A DNA stretch of 64,000 nt, from positions 1,860,001 to 1,924,000 of the forward strand of contig NZ_CP011451.1 of assembly GCF_001007935.1 (NCBI RefSeq). Reading direction: 5' to 3'. The translations under genes were made by a program, and so were the position numbers. Below are positions 9,234-19,838 of the stretch, in pieces. The notes beneath the pieces were generated by a model that did no database searches, had not been told where the DNA came from, and worked only from the letters and a program-made list of their open reading frames with translations. Each line of letters begins with the position of its first letter. Position 1 is the stretch's first letter. This DNA is from Nitrosomonas communis. GTDB taxonomy: Bacteria > Pseudomonadota > Gammaproteobacteria > Burkholderiales > Nitrosomonadaceae.

Positions 9234-9520
9234 GAAGCTGACCGATAAGCCGGATTCTGTCGTGGACAGTCATTCCTCTAGGTGCCCAGTTACCCGGGCA
9301 CTCAAGCAACCTACCCGCAGGCTCAGCGAGCAGCGTCATAGCCTGCCTATTTGGTCTTGCTCCGGATGGAGGTTACCGCGTTTCACCGTAACTTAATACG
9401 CTCGTCTCTGTGGCCCTGTTCCTCGCCTCACAACGGCCGGCCGTTAACCGGCATCCTGCTCTGTGGAGTCCGGACTTTCCTCTCCCTGTTTGCACAGGCA
9501 GCGACTGTCTGGTCAGCTTC
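9234..9520 (-). ncRNA. rnpB: RNase P RNA (bacterial type A)
   Basis: On the reverse strand the RNA starts GAAGCUGACCAGACAGUCGC and ends with a perfectly complementary GGUCAGCUUC, forming the long P1 helix. Conserved cores are present: GGAGAGGAAAGUCCGGACUCC (CR-I), GGAGCAAGACCAAAUAGG (CR-II/III), GGGUAGGUUGCUUGAG, CCUAGAGGAAUGACUGUCC and the terminal ACAGAAUCCGGCUUAUCGG. It is the catalytic RNA that matures tRNA 5' ends. At about 287 nt it is short (E. coli M1 RNA is 377 nt). The saving appears to be in the P12 region, reduced here to a small GGUGAAACGCGGUAAC stem. It lies just downstream of tolC on the same strand. Confidence 0.97.
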
Positions 9521-9568
9521 TAGATATATTTTATCAAGTTCCTGTATAAGGAATGATAAAACTTTATC

Positions 9569-10906
9569 CTATAACAGTCCGTTGATTTCCTGTAATACTT
9601 CTTCATCGAGTTCTCCAACTTCGGCTTTGAGGCGTAATCGCGACATCAAATAGCTGTAATACGCTTGCGCCAAATCTCTGCGTGCGGCAAAGTATTGCTG
9701 TTGAGCATTTAAAACATCCACTTCTACCCTGACACCCACATCCCTTCCTAGTATGGTGGAATCCAACTGGCTCTTGCTGGTTGTAAGTGCCTGCTTTTGA
9801 GCTTTGATCAAGGCAATACCGTTAGTCACATTCAGAAATTGCTGGCGTACCTGCAAACCAATGGTGCGCTTAGTATTTTCCAAATCCTGACGTGCCTTAT
9901 CCCGATTGGCTAATGCTTCACGAATGCGAGATTGCACTGAAAGCCCTTGGAAGATAGGAACATTCAGTTGCAGACCTACTGATTTCGATTCTAAATCGAT
10001 ACCAACCCCGGTAATGGCCCCCCCAACGCCTTGTTGATTACTGTACTGAGCGACCAGATCAAGTGTTGGGTAATGTCCCGCCCTCGCTTTTTTGATATCC
10101 TGCTCGGCCAGATCAAAGGTGAACTGCTGTATTTTGAGAGAAAAATTTTTCTGCTCAGCCAAGGCTACCCACTCTTCCATATTCTCGTAGGGGAGGGTAA
10201 GCGGAGCTGAAACTATCTTATCTATGCTAGTACTGATTAGCTGGTCTGGAAATCGGTTGATGATTCCTTGCAGGGCGCGCTTGTTAACTTCAAGCGTGTT
10301 TCTAGCCACAATTTCTTGCGAGACCGTTAAATCATGGCGAGCTTGCGCTTCATGCGTGTCTACAATCGTGGCAATACCTACTTCAAAGTTGCGCTTGGCT
10401 TGCTCCAGTTGTTCACTGATGGCTTTTTTCTGGCTTTCCACGACCTCAAGATTGGCCTGGGCAATGAGCACATCAAAATATGCCTGTGATACGCGCAATA
10501 TCAAATCCTGGGCAGCCAGAACAAATCTGGCATCAGCTTGTGCAACCTGGTTTTTCGATTGCTCATAGATGATAAAATTTTCTATGCGAAAAAGCGGCTG
10601 CGTGGCTGCAAGGACGATGCCTCGATTTTTGACCAATCTTTCTGGACCGAAGTTAGTATCGATATACTGATTCTGACCTGTTCCAGTGAAATTAATGTTA
10701 GGGAGCAATCCTGCCCTGCCTTGCGGCAGTTTCTCCTGCGCTGCGATATAGGCAGCCCGCTCGGCACCATATTGCGCATCCTGCTCCAGCGCTTCACGGT
10801 AAATATTCATGAGGCTCGCTGCTTGCGCGGGTGTTTGCAGGATGATGCCGATAGCAACAAGCATAACAACCAGGTGCCACGGATTTTTCATGAGTACTTT
10901 TAGCAA
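9569..10906 (-). CDS. tolC: TolC-family outer-membrane efflux/secretion channel
   Basis: The 445-residue protein starts with a signal peptide (hydrophobic stretch about residues 11-29, ending near AQAAS) and has the duplicated alpha-barrel/beta-barrel layout of TolC, with long heptad-rich helices (about residues 150-230 and 340-420) and the ANRDKARQDLENTKRTI block in the second half. It forms the outer-membrane exit duct for type I secretion or RND efflux. No inner-membrane partner is encoded in the window. The RTX-like surface protein at 19839 would be a plausible substrate of a TolC-dependent type I system; that link is inference. It follows pcm by 73 bp on the same strand. Confidence 0.93.
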   Translation of the reverse strand: MLKVLMKNPWHLVVMLVAIGIILQTPAQAASLMNIYREALEQDAQYGAERAAYIAAQEKLPQGRAGLLPNINFTGTGQNQYIDTNFGPERLVKNRGIVLAATQPLFRIENFIIYEQSKNQVAQADARFVLAAQDLILRVSQAYFDVLIAQANLEVVESQKKAISEQLEQAKRNFEVGIATIVDTHEAQARHDLTVSQEIVARNTLEVNKRALQGIINRFPDQLISTSIDKIVSAPLTLPYENMEEWVALAEQKNFSLKIQQFTFDLAEQDIKKARAGHYPTLDLVAQYSNQQGVGGAITGVGIDLESKSVGLQLNVPIFQGLSVQSRIREALANRDKARQDLENTKRTIGLQVRQQFLNVTNGIALIKAQKQALTTSKSQLDSTILGRDVGVRVEVDVLNAQQQYFAARRDLAQAYYSYLMSRLRLKAEVGELDEEVLQEINGLL

Positions 10907-10979
10907 AATCCTTCCAGATAGTGAGCGATATTAATCTCCTTCTCTGTGAAAAGTAAGCTAATGTATTGGATCGAATGCA

Positions 10980-11651
10980 TTAAAAAGTAAATCGTTGAGG
11001 TTGCAGGGCGTTTCTCAGGGGGGCCGTGCAAGTTTCAAACAGCACCTTTGTCTCGTAGACGTTGGGTGCTACACAGGTGATAAGCATGGCTTCCATCAAA
11101 GGTTCTTCGCCGACAATCGCAAACAGACGTCCCCCAGGATTAAGGCTTTTTTGGAAAGCTTCAGGTAATATGGGTGTGGATGCGGTAAGAACGATGACAT
11201 CATAAGGGCCGTGCTGAGGCCATCCCTGGGCTGCATCTCCTTGTTCCAAGGTGACATTAGTAATGCCATGGGTCTGGAGATTCATTTTTGCTATACTGCA
11301 AAGTGTTGGCACAATTTCAACACTATACACTTGGGCGCCCAACTCTGCCAGTAATGCTGTCATGTAGCCGCTGCCGCTGCCTACTTCGAGAATTTTGTCG
11401 GTTTTTTTGATACGTAATTCCTGGAGGATTCGCGCCTCCATTTTGGGTGTCAGCATAACTGCACCATAATCTAAAGGAATTTCCATATCTGCGAAAGCAA
11501 GTGAACGATAGGCTGCTGGCACGAATTCTTCGCGCCGCACTTTGTAAAGTAAATTGAGAATGGTTAGATCCAGAACATTCCAAGTCCGGATTTGTTGTTC
11601 CACCATATTGAAGCGGTTTTGTTCGAGATTGGTGTCGAGTTTCATAATCAT
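10980..11651 (-). CDS. Protein-L-isoaspartate O-methyltransferase family protein
   Basis: The 223-residue class I methyltransferase has the SAM-binding motif LEVGSGSGYMTALLAELG followed by VYSVE, and the family N-terminal segment RFNMVEQQIRTWNVLD with EEFVPAAYRSLAF. The PCMT family repairs isoaspartyl residues. This shorter version, placed before tolC, is common in betaproteobacteria and its substrate is less certain than that of E. coli Pcm. A plausible start is ATG 11651; a second Met lies two codons in. The promoter is probably in the 130-bp gap shared with the divergent thiC riboswitch region. Confidence 0.88.
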   Translation of the reverse strand: MIMKLDTNLEQNRFNMVEQQIRTWNVLDLTILNLLYKVRREEFVPAAYRSLAFADMEIPLDYGAVMLTPKMEARILQELRIKKTDKILEVGSGSGYMTALLAELGAQVYSVEIVPTLCSIAKMNLQTHGITNVTLEQGDAAQGWPQHGPYDVIVLTASTPILPEAFQKSLNPGGRLFAIVGEEPLMEAMLITCVAPNVYETKVLFETCTAPLRNALQPQRFTF

Positions 11652-11782
11652 TATTTTTATGGATGAAATAATCAGGCTTGCAATTATTTCATATTTCTAT
11701 TAGTTTCACAGCTTCAGCTAGGGGTCCGCACTTGGAGATTAAATTGTGGTGCGCAATAAACTTGTTAGCAACATCTATTTTT

Positions 11783-13790
<2,008 letters not shown>

Positions 13791-13845
13791 GGGTTTTTTC
13801 ATATCGTTTATTGTTATTTTTTAAATCTTTGAACAAAAGGCCGAC

Positions 13846-14667
13846 ATGGATTGGCCGATACTGATCAAAGCGCTGATTCTTGGAATTGTTGAGGGGTTGA
13901 CTGAGTTTCTGCCGATTTCTTCCACAGGGCATTTGATCCTGATGGGTGATTTGCTTGATTTTAATGATGACAAGGCTAAGGTTTTTACCGTAGCCATTCA
14001 ATTGGGCGCGATACTGGCAGTATGCTGGGAATATCGCGCCCGACTGACAGCAATTGTAACCAGTATAGGTTCAAAAGAGTCAAATCGTTTCCTGTTAAAT
14101 TTATTGATTGCCTTTTTGCCTGCTGCCATCCTCGGTTTTTTATTTATCAAGACGATCAAATCTTACTTATTTCATCCCTTACCAGTTGCCATGGCGTTGA
14201 TCATCGGGGGCATATTAATTTTATGGGCAGAACGCCGTGATCATATAGTTGATGTTAAGCAGGTAGAGGATATGGACTGGAAACATGCGCTGAAAATTGG
14301 CTGTGCCCAGTGCCTTGCCTTGATTCCAGGCACTTCCCGTTCGGGGGCCACCATTATTGGCGGCTTATTCTTTGGCTTATCACGTAAGGCAGCGGCCGAA
14401 TTCTCCTTTTTTCTGGCGATCCCAATTATGTTTGCCGCTACCTTTTACGATGTGTATAAAAGTCGCGACCTGCTGCAAATGGAAGATTTGAGTATGTTCG
14501 CAGTTGGTTTTATGGCTTCGTTTGTAAGTGCATGGCTCGCGATACGTGGATTGCTGCGCTATATCAGCCATCATGATTTCGCTCTCTTCGCATGGTATCG
14601 CATCGGATTCGGCATCATGATCCTTGTAACGGCTTACACCGGACTTATTGCCTGGTCAACAGGTTAA
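13846..14667 (+). CDS. uppP: Undecaprenyl-diphosphatase (BacA/UppP)
   Basis: The 273-residue integral membrane protein has the two BacA signatures: [13 protein letters not shown] (about residues 22-34) and [13 protein letters not shown] (about residues 161-173), whose Glu, Ser and Arg form the active site. It dephosphorylates undecaprenyl pyrophosphate in the membrane to recycle the carrier lipid of cell-wall and polysaccharide synthesis and gives some bacitracin tolerance. It starts 55 bp after thiC. Its synthetase counterpart uppS is at the right edge of the window. Confidence 0.95.
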   Translation: MDWPILIKALILGIVEGLTEFLPISSTGHLILMGDLLDFNDDKAKVFTVAIQLGAILAVCWEYRARLTAIVTSIGSKESNRFLLNLLIAFLPAAILGFLFIKTIKSYLFHPLPVAMALIIGGILILWAERRDHIVDVKQVEDMDWKHALKIGCAQCLALIPGTSRSGATIIGGLFFGLSRKAAAEFSFFLAIPIMFAATFYDVYKSRDLLQMEDLSMFAVGFMASFVSAWLAIRGLLRYISHHDFALFAWYRIGFGIMILVTAYTGLIAWSTG

Positions 14668-14673
14668 TTTAAA

Positions 14674-14744
14674 TGTAGGGTGCAATAAGCGCAGCGCATT
14701 GCACCAGATTTACTGCGTAATGCCCGCAGCTTATTGCGCCCTAC
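14674..14744. repeat. GTAGGG-type long palindrome (REP-like)
   Basis: GTAGGGTGCAATAAGC (14675-14690) pairs with GCTTATTGCGCCCTAC (14729-14744), 15 of 16 positions, around an inner GCGCATTGCACC motif. The same GTAGGG core with GCGTAA/GCAATA occurs at 35098 and, reversed, near 34545. Lying between convergent uppP and the rhodanese gene it could also stop transcription. Confidence 0.75.
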
Positions 14745-14760
14745 GGTCGGTCAATCAGAT

Positions 14761-14809
14761 AGTAGCGGTCTCTAGCCGCTTGAGAAAGCGCCTGGATGGC
14801 GCTTCTACT
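14761..14809. repeat. Three-way-junction palindrome next to the GTAGGG element
   Basis: Outer AGTAG/CTACT (14761-14765 with 14105+ equivalent at 14805-14809) encloses two stems, GCGG/CCGC and AAGCGCC (14786-14792)/GGCGCTT (14798-14804). This resembles a REP-family palindrome; it is non-coding and lies just downstream of the rhodanese gene end. Confidence 0.55.
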
Positions 14810-14833
14810 GAAGAATAAGCAACGATCGAAACA

Positions 14834-15286
14834 TTAACTTTGCACCCAAGGCAGATCCGCCGCCTTCCAGCCGCCTTTACGGCCGCGGTGGCCCGTTTCA
14901 TCCTTATCGCCTTCAAAGCCTTCTAGGATGTTGTAGCAATTAGGAAAATCTGACTGAGTGGCGATAGTGGCTGCATAATCTGAACGTCCGCCGCTACGGC
15001 AAAGAAACATGATCACATCGTTTTGCTGTACTTTTTCAGCAACCTGATCAATAAAATTTGGATTAGGTTGCATGCCTGGGTAAGTCTTCAGCTCGACTTC
15101 GATGGCGCCAGAAATGCGACCAACCCAGTCCAGTTCGGCTTTACAGCGAACATCAATCAACTTGGCATTGGGAGTTGCTTGTAACAGTGCGAATGCTTCG
15201 GCAGGCAATAAAGCCCCTTTGTAAGGTAAATCCATCTCCTCAGCCCGTTCATGTGCTTTTTCCAATATTTTGCTTGAATTTTCCAT
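14834..15286 (-). CDS. Rhodanese-like domain protein
   Basis: The 150-residue single-domain protein carries the rhodanese fold with the active-site loop FLCRSGGRSDYAA, whose Cys would hold a persulfide. The CRSGGR loop is of the single-domain sulfurtransferase type. Other blocks are LIDVRCKAELDWVG and GFEGDKDETGHRG near the C terminus. There is no signal peptide, so it is probably cytoplasmic. It could pass sulfane sulfur to acceptors, but the substrate is unknown. It converges with uppP and is not part of the sulfide cluster at 24-29 kb. Confidence 0.88.
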   Translation of the reverse strand: MENSSKILEKAHERAEEMDLPYKGALLPAEAFALLQATPNAKLIDVRCKAELDWVGRISGAIEVELKTYPGMQPNPNFIDQVAEKVQQNDVIMFLCRSGGRSDYAATIATQSDFPNCYNILEGFEGDKDETGHRGRKGGWKAADLPWVQS

Positions 15287-15395
15287 GTGTCTATTTTAAT
15301 CGGCAAAAGGTGAAGTGTAATCAAAGTGAAGCGCTGAGGCAAAAAAAGCCATGAATAATAATCTGAACTGATGCTATCCAAGTGAATCTCATATA

Positions 15396-15498
15396 ATTCC
15401 ACTTCTCAATCAAACCAGACTTTGTTGGCTTGTCTCTGTCATATTATTGATAGTGTCTGCGGCTCGCTTTCGCGTGAGGTTGGATTTGAAAATGGAAT
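15396..15498 (+). repeat. Copy B of the ~103-bp dispersed inverted-repeat element
   Basis: It begins ATTCCACTTCTCAATCAAACC and ends with the inverted match GGTTGGATTTGAAAATGGAAT. The inside reads GACTTTGTTGGCTTGTCTC, an AT-rich centre, and GTCTGCGGCTCGCTTTCGCG. It lies 50 bp upstream of the metallopeptidase gene, in the same orientation as copies A, C and E. Confidence 0.85.
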
Positions 15499-15547
15499 AA
15501 TGTATTGTACAAATTAACTTTCTTTGTTTGTATTCTGAAAAAACACT

Positions 15548-16231
15548 ATGTTCTATCTGATACTGGTTATCCTGCTGGTTATTTTAGTGGTCGGACCCTC
15601 TTATTGGGTGAAACACATCATGGAGAAGTATAGCCAGCCGGACGATCGTTATGCTTGTACGGGTGCAGAACTGGCCCGCACCTTGCTCGATCGGGCAAAT
15701 TTACAACAAGTTAGGATCGAGACTACAGAGCTGGGTGATCATTATGATCCCCTGGAAAAGGTGGTTCGCCTTACTTCGGATAAATTCAATGGTCGATCGC
15801 TTACCGCGATTACAGTAGCGGCGCATGAAGTAGGGCATGCTGTTCAGGATCGGGATGATTACTTGCCGTTAAAAATGCGCACCAGGCTAGTGCAACTGGC
15901 TGCACCAGCGGAAAAAATGGGAGCGAGTATCCTCATGTTGGCGCCGCTTGTAGTCGCATTAGTCCGTGTGCCCCTGGCCGGTGCATTATTTTTGGCCGGC
16001 GGGTTGTTAACGTTAGGGACTTCAACGTTAGTACATTTGCTTACCCTCCCGATGGAAATGAATGCGAGTTTTGTGCGTGCTCTACCGCTTTTGGAGCAAG
16101 GAAATTATCTCAAACAAGGTGATGCACCGCATGCCCGCAGGTTACTCAAAGCGGCCGCCTGGACTTATGTTTCCGCTTCACTTATGACATTACTCAATAT
16201 CGCACGCTGGTGGGCTATTATTCGGAGGTAG
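15548..16231 (+). CDS. YugP-type zinc metallopeptidase (membrane)
   Basis: The 227-residue protein has an N-terminal membrane helix (residues 1-18), then the zinc-protease motif HEVGH at residues 93-97 within AAHEVGHAVQDRDDY, and further hydrophobic segments (about 130-170 and 200-222). This is the layout of the neutral zinc metallopeptidase family PF04298. Substrate and role are unknown for the family. It stands alone, with the dispersed repeat copy B upstream and about 150 bp of unannotated DNA before the alcohol dehydrogenase gene. Confidence 0.88.
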   Translation: MFYLILVILLVILVVGPSYWVKHIMEKYSQPDDRYACTGAELARTLLDRANLQQVRIETTELGDHYDPLEKVVRLTSDKFNGRSLTAITVAAHEVGHAVQDRDDYLPLKMRTRLVQLAAPAEKMGASILMLAPLVVALVRVPLAGALFLAGGLLTLGTSTLVHLLTLPMEMNASFVRALPLLEQGNYLKQGDAPHARRLLKAAAWTYVSASLMTLLNIARWWAIIRR

Positions 16232-16385
16232 CGATAGGGTAGAGGTGCCGCCGTAGAGATAAATGCATGACGTCAACTATAGAATCTCAGAGTGATGGCA
16301 GCAAATGTTATGATGTACGGACTTGCCTGATAAGTATGCTAATCGCTTCTTTAACGATGCGATCTGAAATCAAGAGAGGATATTG

Positions 16386-17408
16386 ATGACTAATAATATC
16401 AGCGGATGGGCTGCGCTCGATGCCAAGCAAAAACTCGAGCCGTTTACTTATGATGCTGGGCCGCTAGGATTGGAAGAGGTTGAAGTTGCGGTCGAATTCT
16501 GCGGTTTATGCCATTCTGATCTTTCCATTATTAATAATGATTGGGGATTATCGAAATATCCGGTTATTCCGGGGCATGAAGTCGTGGGCCGGATTGTGGC
16601 AGTCGGTGATCACGTCAAAGAACTGAAGATCGGGCAGCGTGTTGGTATTGGCTGGAATGTCAATAGTTGTATGCATTGTCATGAATGCTTGACGGGTCAG
16701 CATAATCTTTGCCTGCAAGCGGCACCGACCATTATCGGCCATTATGGCGGCTTTGCAGAGCGCGTGCGCTCCCATTGGCTATGGGCCATTCCGTTACCCA
16801 ATGCGCTCGAAATATCTTCTGCCGGGCCGCTGTTGTGTGGTGGCATTACTGTTTTTGCCCCGCTGCTGATTCATGGTATCAAACCGACAGACCGGGTGGG
16901 TGTTGTTGGGATTGGCGGGCTCGGTCATCTTGCGTTGCAATTCGCCCGTGCCTGGGGATGCGAAGTGACGGCATTTACTTCGAATCTATCAAAAGCAGAA
17001 GAAACCCGGGCATTTGGCGCCCATCACGTTGTTTCCAGCCGTAACAACGCGGAAATCCGCAAGGTAGCTAATTCGCTTGATTTCCTGATGGTTACTGTCA
17101 ATGTACCGCTCGACTGGACATTGCTGCTCAAAACGCTGAAACCGAATGGTCGTATGCACGTGGTAGGCGCCGTGCTGGAGCCGATGCCTATTCCGGCATT
17201 TGAGTTGATCATGGGACAGAAGAGCGTGTCAGGTTCACCCACCGGCGGACCAGCTATGTTGGCAACCATGCTGGATTTTGCCGCCCGACATCATATTGCA
17301 CCGCAAGTCGAGCATTTCCCGCTGAATAAAGTCAATGATGCTATCGGGCATCTGGCAGCAGGTAAGGCAAGGTATCGGATCGTGCTGGATCATGTGGGTC
17401 CATTCTGA
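16386..17408 (+). CDS. Zinc-dependent alcohol/aldehyde dehydrogenase (MDR, CAD-like)
   Basis: The 340-residue medium-chain dehydrogenase has CGLCHSD (catalytic zinc Cys), GHEVVGRIVAVG, the structural-zinc set of cysteines in CMHCHECLTGQHNLC, and the cofactor loop GVVGIGGLGHLALQFA. It is closest in pattern to YahK/AdhC/cinnamyl-alcohol-type NADP-dependent aldehyde reductases. ATG 16386 is preferred over an in-frame TTG three bases earlier because GAGAGGA sits at the right distance. It may reduce toxic aldehydes; the substrate cannot be read from sequence. It is monocistronic. Confidence 0.9.
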   Translation: MTNNISGWAALDAKQKLEPFTYDAGPLGLEEVEVAVEFCGLCHSDLSIINNDWGLSKYPVIPGHEVVGRIVAVGDHVKELKIGQRVGIGWNVNSCMHCHECLTGQHNLCLQAAPTIIGHYGGFAERVRSHWLWAIPLPNALEISSAGPLLCGGITVFAPLLIHGIKPTDRVGVVGIGGLGHLALQFARAWGCEVTAFTSNLSKAEETRAFGAHHVVSSRNNAEIRKVANSLDFLMVTVNVPLDWTLLLKTLKPNGRMHVVGAVLEPMPIPAFELIMGQKSVSGSPTGGPAMLATMLDFAARHHIAPQVEHFPLNKVNDAIGHLAAGKARYRIVLDHVGPF

Positions 17409-17465
17409 GCTAAGCCCAATGCCGATTCTGCCGCGGATACGTTTTTCAACCACTTGTGATTATGG

Positions 17466-18371
17466 TTATTTTTTCCTTTTGGCGCGAGGATGGGTGTTAT
17501 CGTAGATCATTGCAAGATGTTGAAAATCGAGGTGAGTATAAACTTGAGTGGTGCTAATGCTGGTATGGCCCAACATTTCCTGTACTGCACGTAAATCTCC
17601 ACTCGATTGCAGCATATGCGAAGCAAACGAATGGCGCAAGGCGTGAGGAAAGGTGTGAGTGCTGAGATTCTGCTGGCTGGCGCGAATCTGGAGGCGATAC
17701 TCGACTGCACGAGGGCTGATTCGTTTGCCGCGGAGCGATAGAAAGAGTGCAGTTTCTCCAGGCGCCAGCATCGCTGCGCGTTGCTTCAGCCATGCTTGTA
17801 GCGCTTGCAAAGCATAACTGCCGACCGGCACCACCCGAGTCTTGTTCCCTTTTCCTCGAACCCGCACCGTGCCCTCAGTAAAATCGATATCTTCGGGTTT
17901 GAGCTGCGTTAATTCTGTCAACCTTAAGCCAGAAGAATAAAATAACTCGAGCATGGCACGATCGCGAATACTGAGCTGATCTTCCTGCTCGAAAGCCATC
18001 AGTTTTACTGTTTCATCTGGAGAAAGCGCGTGTGGCAAGTTTTTGGGAGATTTGGGGACTCGCATGCCATTGCAGGGGTTATCGGCATAGCCATGATGAC
18101 GGATTAAATAGCGATAGAAGCCTCGCCAGGCAGAGAGCATCCTTGCAAGACTCCGGCCGGAGAGGCCCTCTCCATGAAGTTTGACGATGAAATGCCGGAT
18201 ATCATGAGCGCGCAGCTGATTCAAAGAGGTTGCTTCAGATAATTGCAGCAGAATAGCCAGATCTCTTGCATAACTTTTTTCTGTCAATGCGGACAGTCTG
18301 CGCTCATTAGTCAGATGGGAGAGATAAGCGCTGACCAGGACTGTTTTCTCTTCAGGAGCGTGGGAGTTCAT
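17466..18371 (-). CDS. xerC: Site-specific tyrosine recombinase XerC
   Basis: The 301-residue protein has an N-terminal SAM-like core-binding domain (about 1-100) and a C-terminal catalytic domain with SSGLRLTEL (first Arg), the Lys turn VRGKGNKTRVVPVG, HALRHSFASHML (His and Arg) and the nucleophile region STTQVYTHLD (Tyr). It resolves chromosome dimers at dif with XerD. I place the start at ATG 18371, giving the usual XerC length; a longer frame to 18422 would overlap DUF484 by 71 bp. The DUF484-xerC order matches the proteobacterial dapF-DUF484-xerC block. Confidence 0.93.
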   Translation of the reverse strand: MNSHAPEEKTVLVSAYLSHLTNERRLSALTEKSYARDLAILLQLSEATSLNQLRAHDIRHFIVKLHGEGLSGRSLARMLSAWRGFYRYLIRHHGYADNPCNGMRVPKSPKNLPHALSPDETVKLMAFEQEDQLSIRDRAMLELFYSSGLRLTELTQLKPEDIDFTEGTVRVRGKGNKTRVVPVGSYALQALQAWLKQRAAMLAPGETALFLSLRGKRISPRAVEYRLQIRASQQNLSTHTFPHALRHSFASHMLQSSGDLRAVQEMLGHTSISTTQVYTHLDFQHLAMIYDNTHPRAKRKK

Positions 18372-19047
18372 GTACCTGTGCTTCAATATTCCAACACCCC
18401 AGGCGAATGAGCGCACCTGCAATGAGCTCGCTTAACCTTTCTAGATAAAGTGTGCCCATATCAGGATAAAACCGTTCCAGCTCTGGACTACCCATGACCA
18501 GTAACCCAAAGGTATGTTTCCTGCGTAGCGGGATGAGGGAGAAGGACTGTAACTGAGGTGTTTCATCTCCAAACCATTGCTTGATCTCGTCTGTTAAATG
18601 CGGACCACAGTAAGGCTTTGCCATGCTTTCAACAGCGGTGCGCACGGCCTCGCTGACTGGCGTGAATTCAGGGCGCTGCTGATTGTCAGGGGAATCTTTC
18701 AAAAACCACAAGCGAACAATGACTTGTTGGATGGAAAAATTTTCACGCAGACTGTCATTTAACCTATTCAGCATTTCTTCGAGCGAATTGGATTCCATCA
18801 AAGCAACCGACAGTTGGTGCATTTTTTCACCAATCATATCGTTATTTTCTCCGATACTGATGAGTTCGTGCAGTTTCTCTTGCAGCAAGCGGTTTTTTTC
18901 CCGTAACGAAACCATCTGGCGTTCATTGATCGAAATCACCCGATTTTCGTAAGGATGAGGAATCCTGACATCTGCCAGCATTTCAGCATATTCGACAAAA
19001 AACTGCGGGTTTTTCCGCAGATAGTGCGCAACATTTTCTGGTTTCAT
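18352..19047 (-). CDS. DUF484 family protein
   Basis: The 231-residue protein starts MKPENVAHYLRKNPQFFVEYAEMLADVRIPHP, the typical DUF484 N terminus, followed by a coiled coil (about residues 45-75, REKNRLLQEKLHELI) and a GAF-like C-terminal domain. The function of DUF484 is unknown; it precedes xerC in many proteobacteria. It overlaps xerC by 20 bp, so the two are almost certainly co-transcribed. Confidence 0.92.
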   Translation of the reverse strand: MKPENVAHYLRKNPQFFVEYAEMLADVRIPHPYENRVISINERQMVSLREKNRLLQEKLHELISIGENNDMIGEKMHQLSVALMESNSLEEMLNRLNDSLRENFSIQQVIVRLWFLKDSPDNQQRPEFTPVSEAVRTAVESMAKPYCGPHLTDEIKQWFGDETPQLQSFSLIPLRRKHTFGLLVMGSPELERFYPDMGTLYLERLSELIAGALIRLGCWNIEAQVHELPRS

Positions 19048-19838
19048 AATGACATCCTGATCAATTCCGGTTCATAGGGCAAAAATGGGGATATTAGCGT
19101 ATAAATTCATAAACTGTGTAAGCACTTTTACATCTTCTCTTAATTCCAGATGGCCACAGAAGAAAATGGTTGGTCTATGGGCTCACAAGAGTTGCCTCTA
19201 CAAAAAGCGATCGATATAAGCATACAAATGAAGATTTGCTGCTGGCAGTAAATTATTAATGTGAGAAAAATCACTTCTTTTTCAACCAAACAGATACAAA
19301 AAATAACAATAATATTAGGTCGAGCATATGGGGTGAGCATATGCAGACAGTGGCAAAATGCGGCCTGTTAAAGTTAATCCTTTCAGAGAGTTGGGTTGCT
19401 AATTAAAAGTGGCTCTGACTGAAAACGCAAGCATTTTTCCTGCAATATGCAAATTAAAAGATGTAAATGAGCAATTTTTTCTTCCCTAATCATTCTTCCA
19501 GCAGGTCGTTATTTTTTTTACTATGTTAAGGTTAATCCAGTTGGTTGTTATTTTTTACTATATTAAGCTAATAATGTTGCAAATTAACAACACAATCCCT
19601 TCAAGAAGATTTGATCACTTGCGTACAATAGTTTTTTTCGGCAGAATCGTCCAAACTTGTCAACTGTGGCGATTTCTGGCGGCGGGACCATTGTCGTGAA
19701 ATAGCAATCAGGCAAACAGAAACGCGAAATCTGACATTTAACAGGTTGCAAGGACTATTTGTTTCATATTCAGCAATTTCGTGACATATGGTTTTTTGTC
19801 TTAAGTTTTTTTAACTTTATTTAAAAGGAACACGTGTT
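19048..19838. other. 791-bp AT-rich region upstream of the surface-protein gene
   Basis: No credible gene is seen. The stretch contains a near-identical direct repeat, GGTCGTTATTTTTTTTACTA at about 19505 and the matching GGTTGTTATTTTTTACTATATTAAG at about 19541, and is rich in A/T runs. Such a long leader fits a strongly expressed surface-layer gene and may hold promoters or a stabilising 5' UTR; no specific promoter can be assigned with confidence. A GAAC-type weak ribosome site (AAAAGGAACA) lies before ATG 19839. Confidence 0.5.

Noticed and set aside
19140..19340. 66-residue reverse frame in the spacer before the surface-protein gene
   Set aside because: No ribosome site, low-complexity hydrophobic composition in AT-rich DNA; likely accidental.
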